A stretch of 64,000 nucleotides of DNA from Prunella strophiata (Eukaryota > Chordata > Aves > Passeriformes > Prunellidae): NCBI GenBank assembly GCA_036583965.1, contig JAZBQD010000027.1:2932687-2996686 (forward strand). Reading direction: 5' to 3'. Positions 36,298 through 49,742 of this stretch are shown here, piece after piece (position 1 is the stretch's first letter; every line of letters starts with the position of its first letter). Below the pieces are notes generated by a model. The model had not been told where the DNA came from. It saw only the letters and a list, made by a program, of their open reading frames with translations, and ran no database searches. The translations under genes were made by a program, and so were the position numbers.

Positions 36298-37079
36298 AGT
36301 TAAAAATATTGCTTAGCTAAGTAAATACACAGATTAAAAGCATATGGATAAAAATGAGTGTTACTATAAACACGGAGCTTGTTTTTAAAAAGAACTTTGC
36401 AAAAAGATAAACTTTTTCTAACTGTATTTTGATTAAAGTTTTGAAGCTGTTTATTGTAAGTAATTGCTTTTCCTCAAGGAAAAACAGATGTATAGATGCA
36501 GGAGTTTGTTTCTTCTTCTTTGTGTGAAAGTACACATGAAAAGCATTTCTGGAAAAGAAATACTAGGGCTGGAATAGTTTATGTCATTGTAAAGATAATA
36601 ATAAATTAGGGCTTACTGTGCCTGTAAAAGTGGAGGAGATGGTTTCTCCTGCTGGTCCTCACACAGGCAAACTTTCAGAATTCTCTTAGATTTAACATGT
36701 AGAAAATTACAGAGACTAAAAGTTACCCTAAGAGCCTCAGAAGTTTAAGGTTTGGTAGGTTTTCTTTTCAAGTTTTCACTTTTTATTAAAAGAAAAAAAA
36801 AAATCTTTGAAAGTATCGATTCCAGGGTTCAGGGCTGAAATGTTCTTTGTCCCTATCAGTGCTGGTTTTTACATTTTAAGAAAACTTATCTGGCTCCTAC
36901 AGAAAGCAACAGTGCTTCTGGCCCTGGGCTTCGGCAGAATCCGGCCCCGGAGCTCATCCACCTTTTTCTGTGAGACAAAAGGTTGTAAAGGAGGCCAAAA
37001 GCTCAACGCTTTGATACCGTTCCCAAACATATGGGAACGTACGGCTTCATGAAACTGCATTTAACAGATGTTTAAAGAA
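36298..37079. other. AT-rich non-coding stretch
   Basis: No supported gene. An A run lies near 36790-36802. Confidence 0.5.
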
Positions 37080-37300
37080 AGACAACTAACAGATCCAGAA
37101 TGTAGTAATGAGGAAAAAAGACAATGTACATAAATTCAGCTGCATGTCTCTTTATAGCGCTACCAATGCCCCGGAGACAAAATGCAAATGAGTCGACTTA
37201 TTTGTAATATGACACTCTCCATTCTATATTTAATATTTTAGGTCATTACTAAAACTGATTTTCTTCTGAAGTGATTTCTTCTGGCACCTAAATGGAGGGA
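37080..37300. promoter_or_regulatory. Candidate conserved non-coding element with octamer
   Basis: Contains a perfect POU octamer ATGCAAAT at 37182-37189, next to TGAGTCGAC (AP-1-like), and an AT-rich MEF2-like word CTATATTTAATA near 37225. No coding frame. Based on motifs only. Confidence 0.25.
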
Positions 37301-37849
37301 GATTTACACAGTCTGCAGTGTATTGTACTTTGTCAGTTCAGAGAGTCATGAAAAAACCCCTTCGACTATCAATTTCAGATTTCCAAAGTAAGTGAAGAGG
37401 CCCCGTGCAGGCTCAACACACAACCCCTGTGCCAGGCCAGTGTCCTGGAAACATCTTTCTTTTTTCATTTTGCAACTTCTGAGCCCCAAATTTGAGTTGT
37501 AGATAGTTTTGGAGCCCAAAGACCAACTGTTCAGTTTAGCAAACCAACAATGTCTGCTCATTTTGTCCCAATCTTTTCAGCTTAAATATTCACAATGTGC
37601 CATTATTACTGAATCATTATCTGCCTTTAGCTCTGACAACAGCATCATAAGGGCTATGAAAGGCTCCTTTCTTCTCATGATTAGTCTCTAAAACATTTCC
37701 TCATCTTACAGTGCTTTGCAGCCTCCCAGAATGCACCGCTCAATTACAGTGCTGAAATTAACTGTATGCCACTCTTATTTATTGATAAAAGAATAATCAA
37801 GTGCTCCAGCCCATAGCCTGCTTTGGCCACAGGTTTTATATCAAGTTTC
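37301..37849. other. Non-coding stretch, nothing recognised
   Basis: Ordinary sequence with short chance frames. Confidence 0.45.
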
Positions 37850-38230
37850 AAGTAATGCGGTTTTTTTAACTCTTTGAATCCTCTTATAAATGGGTGGCAT
37901 TGTCTGCGGCGCGGTGACAACATTGTGCCGCTCGCTGCGGCGCCCAAGATAAAGCCCCCTTCATTTGCGTGGGGTAATCTTGTTGAAAATAGTCGCGTAC
38001 GGCTGACACTTTAAAAATTAATCTTGAAAGGGAAGAGTTTGTTTGTTTTTTTTATCACTGGGACTGATTAGGCTCCAAAGAAATCAGATGTAAATAAAAG
38101 CGAGATACAGAACTTGCTAAACTTCAGGCTGGGAGTCGCAGGCGCACGTTAAAAGGCGCTGCCGTGCGCCGCCGAGTGAGGTTATTTTATCTGGAGACGA
38201 TAATTGGAAGACTCCTTACATCTACCTCTG
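37850..38230. promoter_or_regulatory. Candidate CpG-containing regulatory element
   Basis: CpG-rich patches at 37907-37946 and 38138-38180 surround AT-rich homeodomain-like words. GTGACAACATTGTGCC near 37915 contains ACAACATTGT, an inverted SOX-like pair. CTTTGAATC and AATCTTGAAAG are TCF-like. No coding frame passes through. Looks like a conserved element, but conservation is not shown. Confidence 0.28.
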
Positions 38231-40180
38231 TGGGATGTTCCTTGCATGGACTCTATTAATTGCTCAGGAACAGAATGTGGGGTTCTGGCTCTCCTACATG
38301 TGACATTAAGTTGTGATTTAGCAGATAACATGCACAAAGCAAACTGCCCCACAAACAATGGGCTCGCTTCTCCGAAGACTGGCACTAGGAATTACCATCG
38401 ACTTCAAAGAGAGCAGACTCGAGCGGGCTTCAAGTTCCTATCACTTCTTCCAGAGCAAAAAGATTTCCTATCCAATACCAAAGAATAACATGTAATTGGG
38501 CTATAGCTCGGTCCGGTGCAAGAATGAAAATAAAAACACTTTCTAAACCTCAAAGATACTTGCTAAGCCATGTATACATTAATCATTTATACCACATGAT
38601 TACTGTTCATTATTTGGGCAATAACAAATGGAAGGGTGTGGGGGTTAGTGTGGGTTTTAACAAACCACATTCTATTTAAGCAAAGCCAACTATTAAAGAA
38701 AGACCTAACTTGCCAAACCAAGATAAATATATGCCATTATTATGATCACATAAAAGCTACTACTCTCAACATTACAATTTCTCTTATAATTGGTACTATT
38801 ATAATTAAATGAATGCATATGTTTACAGTTCTTCTTTGAATGGTAAAGTGATTTAGCAATGATGGTGTCTCTAATTTCTTTTAACTGTACTGGCAAACTT
38901 CACTTAAACAGTGGTCTAAATACCACATTGCCACAATAAATTAGTAAAGCATCTAGTAAAGTCTATATATGTAGTTATTGAGTTTAAATACTTCAGAGTA
39001 AAACAGCTAGTCACTCTTTAGTATGCCCAGGTAAAAGAAAAATACATATATTCATCAGATGGAATAAGATAACAGTAAAATTCTTACATAAAATATATAT
39101 TTAAAATATGACTCTGCCAGCAGTCGCAAGTGCCTACAGCCTTTTTTTGAAAGGCTGATAAAATATAGAAAATTGTTCCCCAGGAGTATCTGCTCCAATT
39201 TAAGGAATCCAGTTCAATAAGGCATTTGTAAGCTGTCAGCTTACAGGGAAAGGTGGCAAGACACAAAGATGTATGTGTACCTTAAACATTCTAAGCATTT
39301 GTTTGCCCTGCCACTCCAGTCATTAGTATACACTAGTGCTGGAAAAGTTAACAACAGGCTTTTTTGGATAATCCATTTTTATATGTATCAACTGTATGAA
39401 TTTGCATGGTATCCACCAGCCCAGCATCCAACAACTTGGGTTAGGAAGTGAGCCCGAAGTCCCATGAATGCTGCCCTGTTTCCCAGTGTGTGGCCTGAGG
39501 GCATGTCTCCACACACCAAATGAAGGCATGGGGGCTTTTCCCACCCTGCTGCTCTGTTGGGACTCACAGCTGAGATCCTAAGAGGCTCCCTCAGGGTGAG
39601 TATCACCAGCATATCCCATAATGGCTGTGGTTGGTAAGGAATGTACCTGGAAGAACCACTTTGGAGCCTGTGTTTCTTGTGGTTTGACCCACCACACTGT
39701 AAACATTTTGGAAAATTTGGGTTAAGTTGGGACTGTCCTCGCCCCGTTTTATAGTTCCTGCCAGTTGAGCCAGCACATGAGACCAGGCAGATGTTTTAGT
39801 TTAGGTTTGAGATGTTGATTTGGACACTCCAGCTCTCAGGAAAACCAGAATTTGCTGACCCAGAATGAGGGATGGTTGAAAGACAAAAGACAAATGAGCG
39901 CCGGCTGCCGCGCGGGCTGGCCACAGAACGAGGACGGGTTATGGCAGCGTTTCAGCACGCGGGCAAACACATCAGGAGAAAAATCTGTTATGGCTCCCTC
40001 CAAACCAGGTGAATGTAACTAGCAGCCCTTGTAAAATCTGCCGGGGTTTTGGGCCAGAATGCCTGGGTCATTACTCCAGAGGCTTCAGAGGAGGCTAAAA
40101 AAACAGCATGATTTTTTTCCCCCGATCTTTCTCCTAAGCCTGGCTAGTAGTGCTATTAAGAAAAATAAGGCAAGCTGTAA
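38231..40180. other. Non-coding stretch
   Basis: AT-rich from 38560 to 39300, then of mixed composition. A CpG-rich patch occurs at 39897-39962. Frames up to 94 codons show no recognisable product. Confidence 0.45.
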
Positions 40181-40640
40181 TGTTTTGAGTTTAATAAGCG
40201 AAACACAGCAAATATGTGAACAGAACTTCTGACTTAATATTCTTTAACAGATGTTTTATAAAATACAGCTTTAAAAGATTTGCCTGTCTTATTGTTCTGG
40301 CTGTTGCCATGTTAGATGGCTACATTTTCACTCCCAGATTTTGCCAGCTGTAACAGTTAAATAGCGAGGGGTCTAAGCCTGGATACTGCAGGCAAAATGC
40401 CCAAAATTATTCTCTCCCATGGAAAAACACCCCAGTATAAAGGCGGTGATGAGAAGGTGGAGTTAATCCTTTCGGCAAAGGAATAATCTCCATACTCCTA
40501 AAAATGGCTATGGTCATTTTAATGAACACTATTTTATGAATGATGCTTTAACTGCGCTGACAATTAGCAGAGCCTTAAAAATACCTCAGTTATACAGGCC
40601 TGATAACTGTCTTTCTTAACCTTTATCTGACCTTTTTTGG
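40180..40640. promoter_or_regulatory. Candidate conserved non-coding element
   Basis: Long run of homeodomain and GATA-like words: TTTAATAAGC, TTTTAATGAACAC, GACAATTAGC, CTGATAACTG and CTTTATCTG. No coding frame of note. Based on motif density only. Confidence 0.22.
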
Positions 40641-42700
40641 TTTTGCCATGCTCATAAACCAGCATATGAACTATCAAAGGGAACGGCACTGAACATCGAT
40701 TCGAATGTTATATATTAAAAAAAGGGGAAAAAATACAGAAGAAAAAGGAGAAGAAAAAAAAAAAAAGGAGAAAGGAATGAAACCCAGCTGGTCAGCCAAC
40801 TTTTACAAACCCTAAGCAGAAAACATGCTCTTCTAATTGGACAGAGAAGACAAGATCTGGAATAGGTGCAATTTTATTACTGCAACAGCGATTCACAGAG
40901 CCCACGCTCTTTTCAAAGCACGAGCCCCGTGGAGTTTTATCGGACATCTGGAGCGGGGCTCTGGCAAGATGCTGAGGGACTGGGCTCCCATTGATCTCCG
41001 TGCTGGCAACAGGCACTCCAGCCTCTCTCCAAAGGGTAATGGATGAAGCATTTTGCTCAAAAGTGTACCGAGAAGGATATTTTTACTTTTTACCCAAGAG
41101 GTATAAGACGCATTTCAGATATTTGGTCTCAAGACCCTGCGACTTCACAGAAAGTCAGAACTGAAACGGCTGACAAGAGCAGGCTGTGGCAGCCAATCTA
41201 AGGCTATTGACTTTTTCAAACACACCTAAAATAGACTCTGCTATATTTCATGTAAAACTGTGTGTATTCAAACATATGGCTAAGGGAAGAGATATATGCA
41301 AAGGCTTATGCACACACAATGTTTAGCTTCTACTTTCAAAATATATCTCCCAAGAATTTCAGGAGGCCCCAAAATAGCAAATATTATTCGCTTGATTATT
41401 AACATCTTCTCCTTTTATACCAGTCAGTCGAAAAGTATGCAATCACTGGGTATTTTTGGTGGCCTCTCAATCATGTCAAAGATCATAAGACAAGCAGATG
41501 GTGTACATCTGGGCTTACCCAGCAGTAAGGAAAATATCTCCAGCACAGGTAGGATGATAAAGACAGGACTAAACACACACCATTCCTTTTGGACCCATGG
41601 AATTGGAACAGTCCCATGTTTCTATTTACCTGTCTGGAGCAGGATGACCCAGGAAGGGACAAGAGCAAACAGCACTGATGACATGGAGCAAAAAGAAGCC
41701 TTGCAACATCCCCAGCACAGCCCTCAGCCACGTCACTGGATTAGGCTGCCCCGGCTCATTTAACGCGGAGCCGAGAAGGAAGAAGTTAATGAAAGAGATT
41801 TGCAGGGAGGCAATGGGGGTGAGGCTCCCTGGGATTCCAGTGGAGACGTGACAAGGGGCCAAGCCCCCCATAGCATCAATCACCAGCATGGCACTGTTAA
41901 TCTCTGCAGACCTGCATCGATTGGCCCCGAGAACCTGCCCCAACCTCTGAAGCATTATTCAGGTTTGTTTTGGCCACATGGTCAGAGTTCATATGAGCAA
42001 CAAGTTCATGGCCAAAGCCTGCCCCGAAGCACCGTTTTGCCCACTTGCATAAGAGCTGAAAGTCACCCTCGGCTTGGCCTGTCCTCGTGTTGCTGCAGCT
42101 CTGGGTGAGTTTTTAGAAGCAGCCTCAAAAACCAGAAGACATTTAGGAAGATTATGAGTAAAGGCCTGTTGTTATTCTGCGGCGAGCAGGGCTTATCTGG
42201 ATCTAAGGGATGAAGTGAGCAGTAGTTATTATTCACATCAGACGCAGCTATGTGTGCTGCAGCTCCTACACCAAACTTCAACCTTTTTTTCCCTAAAACT
42301 GTCTTGCAAAGAACCGACAACTTTCCTGCTGGAGACATCCAAAGTCTGCCACTAGAAGTCTGAAAAGTTAGGAAAGTGTTACTTTCCACCACTAAAACAA
42401 CACTATCATTACACTGTGGGCAAGCCTTAATTGCAAATGAGAGGATGCAACTAATTTTGTGTACAGACTAACTCAGAGCTCTGCAGCTCCCAGGGAACTC
42501 TACCCAGGATCAAGATGCCACGCATACTTCGTTTGTTCTTTCTTTTCTTCGTTTCTTTTCTCTCTCCCCCCACCCCTCCCTGAAATACCAAAATATCAGA
42601 TAGCTGATGACAGGGAAGAAATGTTAACACTGTAGTTTGAAAGTTTTTAACCCTTGCCTTTCATCATCTAACACTTATTCAATCCCATGCCCCTCGCTTC
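40641..42700. other. Non-coding stretch with opposed chance ORFs
   Basis: A purine-rich tract lies at 40718-40776. A 155-codon plus-strand frame at 41296-41763 overlaps minus-strand frames of 82 and 109 codons. None is recognisable. Confidence 0.4.
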
Positions 42701-42719
42701 ACTGCTTCAAACCCTCCCG

Positions 42720-42960
42720 TACATACCAAGGCGATGACCACAATGTAAGCTTGTGCACTGACTGATTAGATTTAATTAGATGGATACTTTGTTCCACTGA
42801 TCTTTCAGCTATACAAAGTATTGGGTTACTTAACCATATCGGTGAAAACATTGCTTGCACGTTTGAATGCGACGGATGTGCGACACTGGCCCGCATTAAA
42901 AAGTGAGATAGTTGGCTAAGTTTTAATGGCTGAACTGAGTTATATAAAGATCTGTTTTAA
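42720..42960. promoter_or_regulatory. Candidate conserved non-coding element
   Basis: GACTGATTAGATTTAATTAG at 42760 is a close group of homeodomain words. ACTTTGTTCC (SOX/TCF-like) follows, and CGACGGATGTGCGACACTGG shows unusual CpG retention for AT-rich surroundings. Motif-based inference only. Confidence 0.25.
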
Positions 42961-44150
42961 TTGAGTTTGTGTCCCTAGAAGATTATCTCATTTTTCCCAT
43001 TATGCAGTCAGTTTAGTAATGCCTCTATGTATGATCTTTGTCCTACCTATGTTCTGAAACAATCACCACTACCTTAAACTACTCTTTTTTCCCTCTTTTA
43101 TTAAAAATCTTGCTTCTTTCCAGTTTTGCCACTTCATGTCCTTGCTGTTCTTGTCCCAGTGCCAGCCCTGGGTATAGTACCCTGCAGGGAAAGCTGCTGT
43201 GTGGTCGTGGGACTGGTCCCAGTGGCAGAGCCCCAACCCATCATCGCTTGGGTGCCCGATAGCGCCCTGGCACGGAGGGCAGAAACCTTCAGCTGCCTCC
43301 ACCAGCCAAACCACAGGATCACAACCCAACTCCTTGACATGGCCACCTCTGCACAGTTGAAGTATAATAATCAGTGCAAGCCCCGTGCTCCCCATGAGCA
43401 CAAGGAGCTCTGCTGTTAGCAAGAGCAAAGCGAAGCCGATGTACAACTGATTACTTTGAACAAGTCTCTGGGCTAGGTCAGCCTGGCAAAGAAATTCCTC
43501 GTACGGCTCTGCTGGCAAACTCCTCTACTGTAACTGTACCTTATACAAATAAAAAATGCTTTTGCCAATAAAGTTCATACTAGGTCCCCCAAAGCAACGG
43601 GTTGTTTTGACAGAAATGCCTTTAACACTAAGCCTTTTGCCAGTACACAAATGCTGTACACAAAATGACAAATTTAGAAGTCATACAGAATGTTCTTATT
43701 TGAACTAAAGTTTCTGCTGCAGTCGTGGTTCAGTTTAAATGCTGATTTGAAAGATCACACTTACTCTCCTTCTCCTTCGGATTTATCTCTGATTACAGTG
43801 GTTTATTGTTTGCTCTTCACCCAGACCTTACTGTTGGCAACTGAGATGTCTGCTAGAAAACTTCCAGTTTAATTCAATGCTCAGAGCCACGCAGGATGCT
43901 GCTTTTAAAACCCAGCTCCATATAATTATTATAATCTCCATGATACCCAGAGCTCAGCTCCCCCCCGTCAATAATTAGTGCGATTGCAGTTTAATACAAT
44001 TTTCTTTTTTTTTTCCCTGAAGCAAATACAATCTTTTTAGATCAATTTGTAGATGGTTACCCTAGAGGAGGACAACAATATAAACAAGCGCTTTTTTTAA
44101 TCCCATATTAACTCATTTAATTTGCACAGATAAAAGCGTGAAAATATTTT
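42961..44150. other. Non-coding stretch with opposed chance ORFs
   Basis: The GC-richer part at 43130-43420 has a 149-codon minus-strand frame opposed by a 97-codon plus-strand frame. A 14-base dyad TGGGACTGGTCCCA lies at 43208-43221. No gene is supported. Confidence 0.4.
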
Positions 44151-44720
44151 GTCTCGCCAGCGGAGGGGCAGCCTCGGACTTGGGCGAGCTTCACTGCAGT
44201 GGCTGCAGATCAGCCCTGGGTGTGGAGGAGTGAGTGAAAAAACACCCCACGCCAAACCTCAGTGCCTAAAATCAAACCCACATGCAGCGTGAGTTATTTA
44301 CACACTGCAAGGCCCCAGCTCTTCGCCGTAGTGCCGCTGCTTTCTGCTCCAGTGGAACTAAGCTGCTCTAACCTGGCAGCCCTGAGGAAAGGGAATCCCT
44401 GCGTGGCACACGGCCGCCACCTCCTCCGCTGGCTGGGGGACAGTGGGCACGGCGGGAAGGTCTCAGGGTCCTGGCACGGCCAGGCTGCCAAACCAGCCCT
44501 TGGGAAGCGTTGGCAGCCTGCAGAGCAGCCTTGTTACAAACTCATCCTCAGCTTGCACAAAGTTCTCTGTGGCTGGGCCATCGCTGGCCCCACGTCTGGC
44601 TGTGTCACAAGTCCAAAGTTCCCCGGGACAGCAGCGGCGCTTGCCAGGCCACGTCCCATCGGGAGGAGGTTCCGCTCCGTGGAGCCCGGCAGAGAACACA
44701 GTAGCTGAACATTAATTAAG
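44151..44720. other. GC-rich patch without supported gene
   Basis: Four overlapping frames of 64 to 148 codons occur on both strands. CpG content is raised at 44380-44470 and 44620-44690. I see no splice or promoter arrangement that selects one frame. Confidence 0.35.
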
Positions 44721-45845
44721 TTTATTAAGAGAAAGGGAAGGCGAAGGAAGGGACTGGGAGGAGAGTAGTAGAGCCTGGTGTGGGCTCCAGCATGAGGAGA
44801 GAACACAACTGTAACCACAGAGCAATGGATGAAACTCACTCCTACCACCAAACCCTGCTTGTCCTCCATGTATTATGCAACTGGAGTTATGAAGCCTCTT
44901 TTTAGTCGGGTTATTGCCCTCTTACACCACCAAAAGGTGTAAAGGGCAAAGGGGTAAAGGGGACGACAACCAGGCAAAATTAACTTTGCTTAACATGAAG
45001 GCTTCTTCAGAGTCCTTGTGGAGGAACCTGAGCATTGGCTACAGCTCCATCCCTGCATCTGTCCCTGCTGCAAGGATACCATCAAAAGCAGCAACCTCAG
45101 AAAATTCAGTGTTGCAAAAGCACTGGATCTGCAAGAAGATGATGAGGCAGGATTGTACCTAAAACACAAGCAATGTGTGGCACTGCCACATTTTCTCACT
45201 GCCACTTCCTCTGCTGTGCTACACATATATTTCTAATGACAGTTCTTAGCTTAATGATTTGGGGGTGGGAGTGTTGAAAAGGCTTTTTATTACTTAACAT
45301 ATATAAGAAAAGAATGTTGTGATGGACGGGGGAGAAAAGAGGGAACCTCCAAAAGCAGATAGTGACTCTAAATAAAAGGGACAGCTAAGCAAGATGTATT
45401 AGCAAGTCAGTGCTGCAAAAATTTCACTTAATTGAAGAGGGATTCATGAGAGTACCATCTGGGAACACCTAAAGAGCCCTTCTGCAGGCTGGAACAAGAG
45501 CTGGCAAATGCATCTTTGCCTAGACACCTTCCACATGACAGTGTCTTGACTTACAGCGTAGGTGTGCTATAGGAGAATAAATTTGTTTACAACAAATTTG
45601 CAGGACTGCCTGCATACAGATAGTTTTCCATATCCTGTTTGAAAAGTATACTTGGTATTCAATGGCTTTTTGGGAGACAATATTCATCAGTCAACTGAAG
45701 CACATTGTTTTGAATCATGAATATCTCTGCAGCCAGTGAATAATTTAAAATATTGAAGGAGTCTCCCTGCTGTAGCCATGTGCTCATTCCCCTCTAAAAC
45801 ATATGGATCTGTAAGTCCTGGGACACCAGTTAGCTCAGAGCTGAA
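44721..45845. other. Non-coding stretch with a 21-base dyad
   Basis: AAATTTGTT (45579-45587) and AACAAATTT (45591-45599) form a perfect inverted repeat across three bases. The rest shows no supported gene or repeat. Confidence 0.45.
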
Positions 45846-46045
45846 GAATCAGAATCCCAGAGTGCTTTGGGTTGAAAAAGACCTTACAGATCTTGTTCCA
45901 AACCTCTACCATGGTCAGGGACACCCTCCACTATCCCAGGTTGCTCAAGACCCTCCGAGTGGCCTTGAACACTGTCAGGGATGGGTCAGCCACAGATTCT
46001 CTGGCCAACCTGTGCCAGTGAATTACTCTTATCAGTGTAACCAGT
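45846..46045 (-). mobile_element. CR1 LINE 3' fragment, antisense orientation
   Basis: On the plus strand AATCCCAGAGTGCTTTGGGT, TGAAAAAGACCTTACAGATC, then CATGGTCAGGGACACCCTCC, CCAGGTTGCTCAAGACCCTC, GTGGCCTTGAACACTGTCAG and GGCCAACCTGTGCCAGTGA follow the reverse complement of the avian CR1 3' region. CR1 copies are usually truncated at the 5' end, as here. It carries no intact reverse transcriptase. Confidence 0.92.
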
Positions 46046-47470
46046 ATCAAACCAGGACAACTCACCTCAGAAATTTACATAACTCCTCAGGATCCCTCTG
46101 CAGGAGGCTGCTGTTGTAATCTACTCCCAGGTTGCAGGGAAGGAAACTAAGGCATGGAAGTTTGGGATCAGACTCTCAGTTCCAGTGGCTGTGAGAGGGG
46201 CTTGGCAAACACCCAGAGCCCACTGCACACATCCATAACACAGCTCCATCCATAACATCCATAACCAAGCTCCTCCCTGAGCAACTTGCCCAGGATATCT
46301 GTGGCCAAGGCATGATCTAAAGCCAACTCACTGGTGTCCCCAGCCCTGCTTCCGCTATAGATTCCACTCAGACCATTAATCTTTGAAAGAGCAGAATTTG
46401 CCACTAATGCAATCGGAAACGACGGTAGGAAAGGCTCCCATTAATGAGAGGCAGCTTAATATAACAACTGACTTCTACATTTCTTATCTGAAAATACCTC
46501 CCCTGGAAGCTGTGGATACATTACGGGCTTAAAAAGAATTACTAATGCATTAATTCTTGTCAGATTTGTAGTGTCCTAACCCACAGCTGCCTCACCCACT
46601 GACCCAGGGAACATTACTGAGAACGATATAATTTGGTAAATGAGGGCCTGACTGTGCACTGCGAGCTTGGGCTGTTATTTGGTCCTGGTGTGAGCAAGGG
46701 ATACCCACTCATGCACTGAGATTATCCTTAAACAAATTTCTAGGATCTTTGGGCTGCAAATTAAACACTTTCCTCCCTTGCTATTTTGTGTTTATCCTAA
46801 TGCAACCTTACGTGTCTATTTTACATAGTAAGAGCAGTGGTTTTCCTGATCCTGTGAGAATCTGTGTGGGTTGATGTTAAAATGGCAAGTGTGGAGTGGA
46901 GTAAAAGTGCAGCCGGGGTTTTGGGATTAAATGCTGACTTTGAGAACACACTGAAAACCATCCTATGTTGTGGGCAAAAATGATGAAGTGGATATTTGCA
47001 AACACATCAGCTCTCTGGGAGCCAAGTGTCTGGGGATGAAGGCCCTCTCCTCTGCCCCCCTGCAGAATGCTGGCCTTGCACATGTGTGGATCAGCCTGGC
47101 TCCATCCGGGAACTTGCACGTGCTGCCGCCCCAGCCCTGAGCACGGTGCTGCTGCTGCTGCTGCCCATTCCCTAAAATAACCAGCCCGTGCATGGGAAGA
47201 CCACAAAAGCCCAACTCCTTCCCTGCCACAAGGCAGAAACAGAGCCTCTTCCATCACAGGAAAGGAGAGAACATCCTGACAAATGCCTGCGTTTTGGACG
47301 GGTGACAAAGCTGTCATGGGAAAGAGGCGGCAGCTCCCTTCGGAGACGGGAGGTGGGGAGCGGGATCAGGAAACTTCTGAGCTCTTCTGGCAGCCCAGGT
47401 CTGGCTCGGGGCCACCAATCCCCCACTCCTCGCGCTTAAACACAAGCAGATTGACACCGAATGCTCGGTG
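46046..47470. other. Non-coding stretch with chance ORFs
   Basis: A tandem of CATCCATAACA-type units lies at 46231-46265 and a (CTG)n-like run at 47148-47162. A 146-codon minus-strand frame at 46877-47317 has no recognisable motif. Confidence 0.4.
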
Positions 47471-49400
47471 GCTGCTCCAGGGTTCCTATGGAACAAATTT
47501 GGATATTCGGGGACCTGAGCCTGTTGGAGAGGTTGCACAACCCATATTCACCTCCATAATTAGCACAGTCCCGTACCTTGTGGGTTGTTTCTGCACAGAA
47601 TGAGTCCCAGCTCAGCCTGGAAAGCCACTTCTCCCACCAGCTCCCAGAAGGTCCCTGTAACAGCCTGGAGAAATGCCTTGGGGGCACGCTGCAACACCTA
47701 CTTACGGCTGCTGGGCTGGCCCTGCGGCATCCTCCTCGGCTTCCTCACACACATCATTCCCCATCCTTTATATAGAGATCAGATGGGAAAGGGGCTCTGT
47801 GTGTGTACGCAGGGCTGGGAGGAAATTAAACTGGAACCGGCACAAAGATCTTTGAAAGCACCGAGAGTATCGTGCCCCGCTCTTGGGTTCTGTAAATCAC
47901 GGCCTGCCAGATGCTAACCTGATACAGTCCCCACGTGCACCTCCCTGCTCCAGGAGCCTTATTCCATGGGGAAACCATCAACTTCCAGCATTCCCAGGTA
48001 ATTTGTACATTCGAGTTTCGCTCTCCGTAAAAATTGTCAGGATTTCATCTTACTTAAATTATCCTCTCCTTGGAGCTCCACTGGGTGCCTGGCCTCATGC
48101 CTGCTTTTAGGAGTCTCAATACCAAATGCAATCAGGGGAGAGAGGCAAGTACCTCCAGAGAGAAAACGAGAGCACCCAAATCCATCGCCTGTAAGGAGGT
48201 ATGTGCTGCTCACAGCTTGAAGAAGCGGTAATTTATATTAAATATATATATTTCACCCTGGCTTATTGATTAAAAAACAAAGTGTTTCTCTTAATTTCTC
48301 AATTTTTTAGTGTATTAATGGTGCAGTTTGATTTATGATGTTAATGGCATTCCTGTGCAAACAGTGGATTTCAAGATTTTAAATATGCATATGAAAATGT
48401 TCTAAGAAGAAATATTTTCCTAAATGTTAACACTACCAAAGTCACCATTACCAGAAAGTAATGAACTTCATACGCAGGATCTCACAGCTATTTTGTTCTT
48501 GGTAATTTTTAAAACTTCGGCACATTCCCACTGCTACCAGCATGATGTGCCACTTTCTCCTTCCAGTATTTTACCAATATAAGTAAAGTTTTGGTGGTGT
48601 AAACCTGGAGTATCACAGCGACGAGTCAGGCCCTAACACAAAGAGTACACTGTATACGTTTTTTATTGTATAATTTATTGTTTTTTCCACTGAGCTGGCT
48701 ATATTGTTTTATCCATTTGCGTGACAGGATGTCTAGGAAACAGCTGAAAGAATTATTTGCAGTGAATTTAAAACACACTGGGTTGGAGAGACGCATACAC
48801 AAAAATCTTTGTTAAGCAAATAACAGGGTGCTACTCGTGTGTCAGGTTGGGAAACTTAACTCCTTCATTTCATAACCTGCAGGTATGATAGGCACAACAG
48901 CTCTGCCTCCTCTGCTGCCTGTGCTCACATCCCTCACCAAGCTTTTCCTGTATCAAATCCAAGCTTTCCCAGGACACCAGTGGAAAAAGAGCAGACCAAC
49001 AGCCTTCCCATCCCAAAAATGTTGGAGTTGTCTTTTCCAGCTGCATCTGTCTCTCTCCACTGATGAAAAACACTCCCACGTGACTGGCTGTGACTAAACA
49101 CCTAACTAACAAAATCAAAGGATTTCCCTTTCAGACCTGGAGAATAAATCCCATTAAATTAAAGAAAACAATCTGGTAAGAATGAAACCACAAGTATCAT
49201 CATTGAGAAAACAAGAAGAAATGAGCCCAAAGCCTGCAAGAAAGCAGGAGTTTCAGAGGTGGGCTCCCAAAGCCTGATGTCAGGACTGCAAATGCAACAG
49301 TCCAGTGCATGCAGGGGGTATAAATAATTTGATTTTTCATCTGTTGCTGCATGCATCAAATGAGTCCATAAGGGTTGACTGGAGGATTGGGTGGCCTTTT
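47471..49400. other. Non-coding stretch; AT-rich conserved-looking part at 48220-48450
   Basis: The part at 48220-48450 is rich in TTGATTAA, TTAATGG and ATATGCATATG words and could be a regulatory element. The GC-richer part before 48 kb carries opposed chance frames. No gene is supported. Confidence 0.35.
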
Positions 49401-49407
49401 CTTCAAG

Positions 49408-49742
49408 CCATGGTTGGAAAAGCTAAGGTCACCGTATCCAGCCCCTAATCCAGCACTGCCAACCCCACCACTAAACCATACCCCTAAACATCACATCCAC
49501 ACATCTTTTAAATCCCTCCAGGGCTGGTGACTTCACCACTGCCCTGGCAGCATGTTCCAATGCCCAACAACTCTTTTTGTTAAGAAATTTTCCCTCATCT
49601 CCAATCTAAACCTCCTGTGTGCAACTTGGGGCTTGTTCCATGGGAGCAGAGCCCAATACCCTCCTATCAGGGGGTTGTGGAGAGTGAGAAGGTCCCCCCT
49701 GAGCCTCCTTTTCTCCAGGCTAAGCCCCCCTCAGCATGTACC
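49408..49742 (-). mobile_element. CR1 LINE fragment, antisense orientation
   Basis: A long colinear match to the reverse complement of a CR1 subfamily: AAGGTCACCGTATCCAGCCC, CCAGCACTGCCAACCCCACC, ACTAAACCATACCCCTAAAC, CATCTTTTAAATCCCTCCAG, GGGCTGGTGACTTCACCACT, CAATCTAAACCTCCTGTG, and GCCTCCTTTTCTCCAGGCTA. It uses a different CR1 variant from the copies at 45.85 and 50.31 kb. No coding capacity remains. Confidence 0.95.

Noticed and set aside
46877..47317. 146-codon minus-strand frame
   Set aside because: Includes a (CTG)n-derived run and no family motif.
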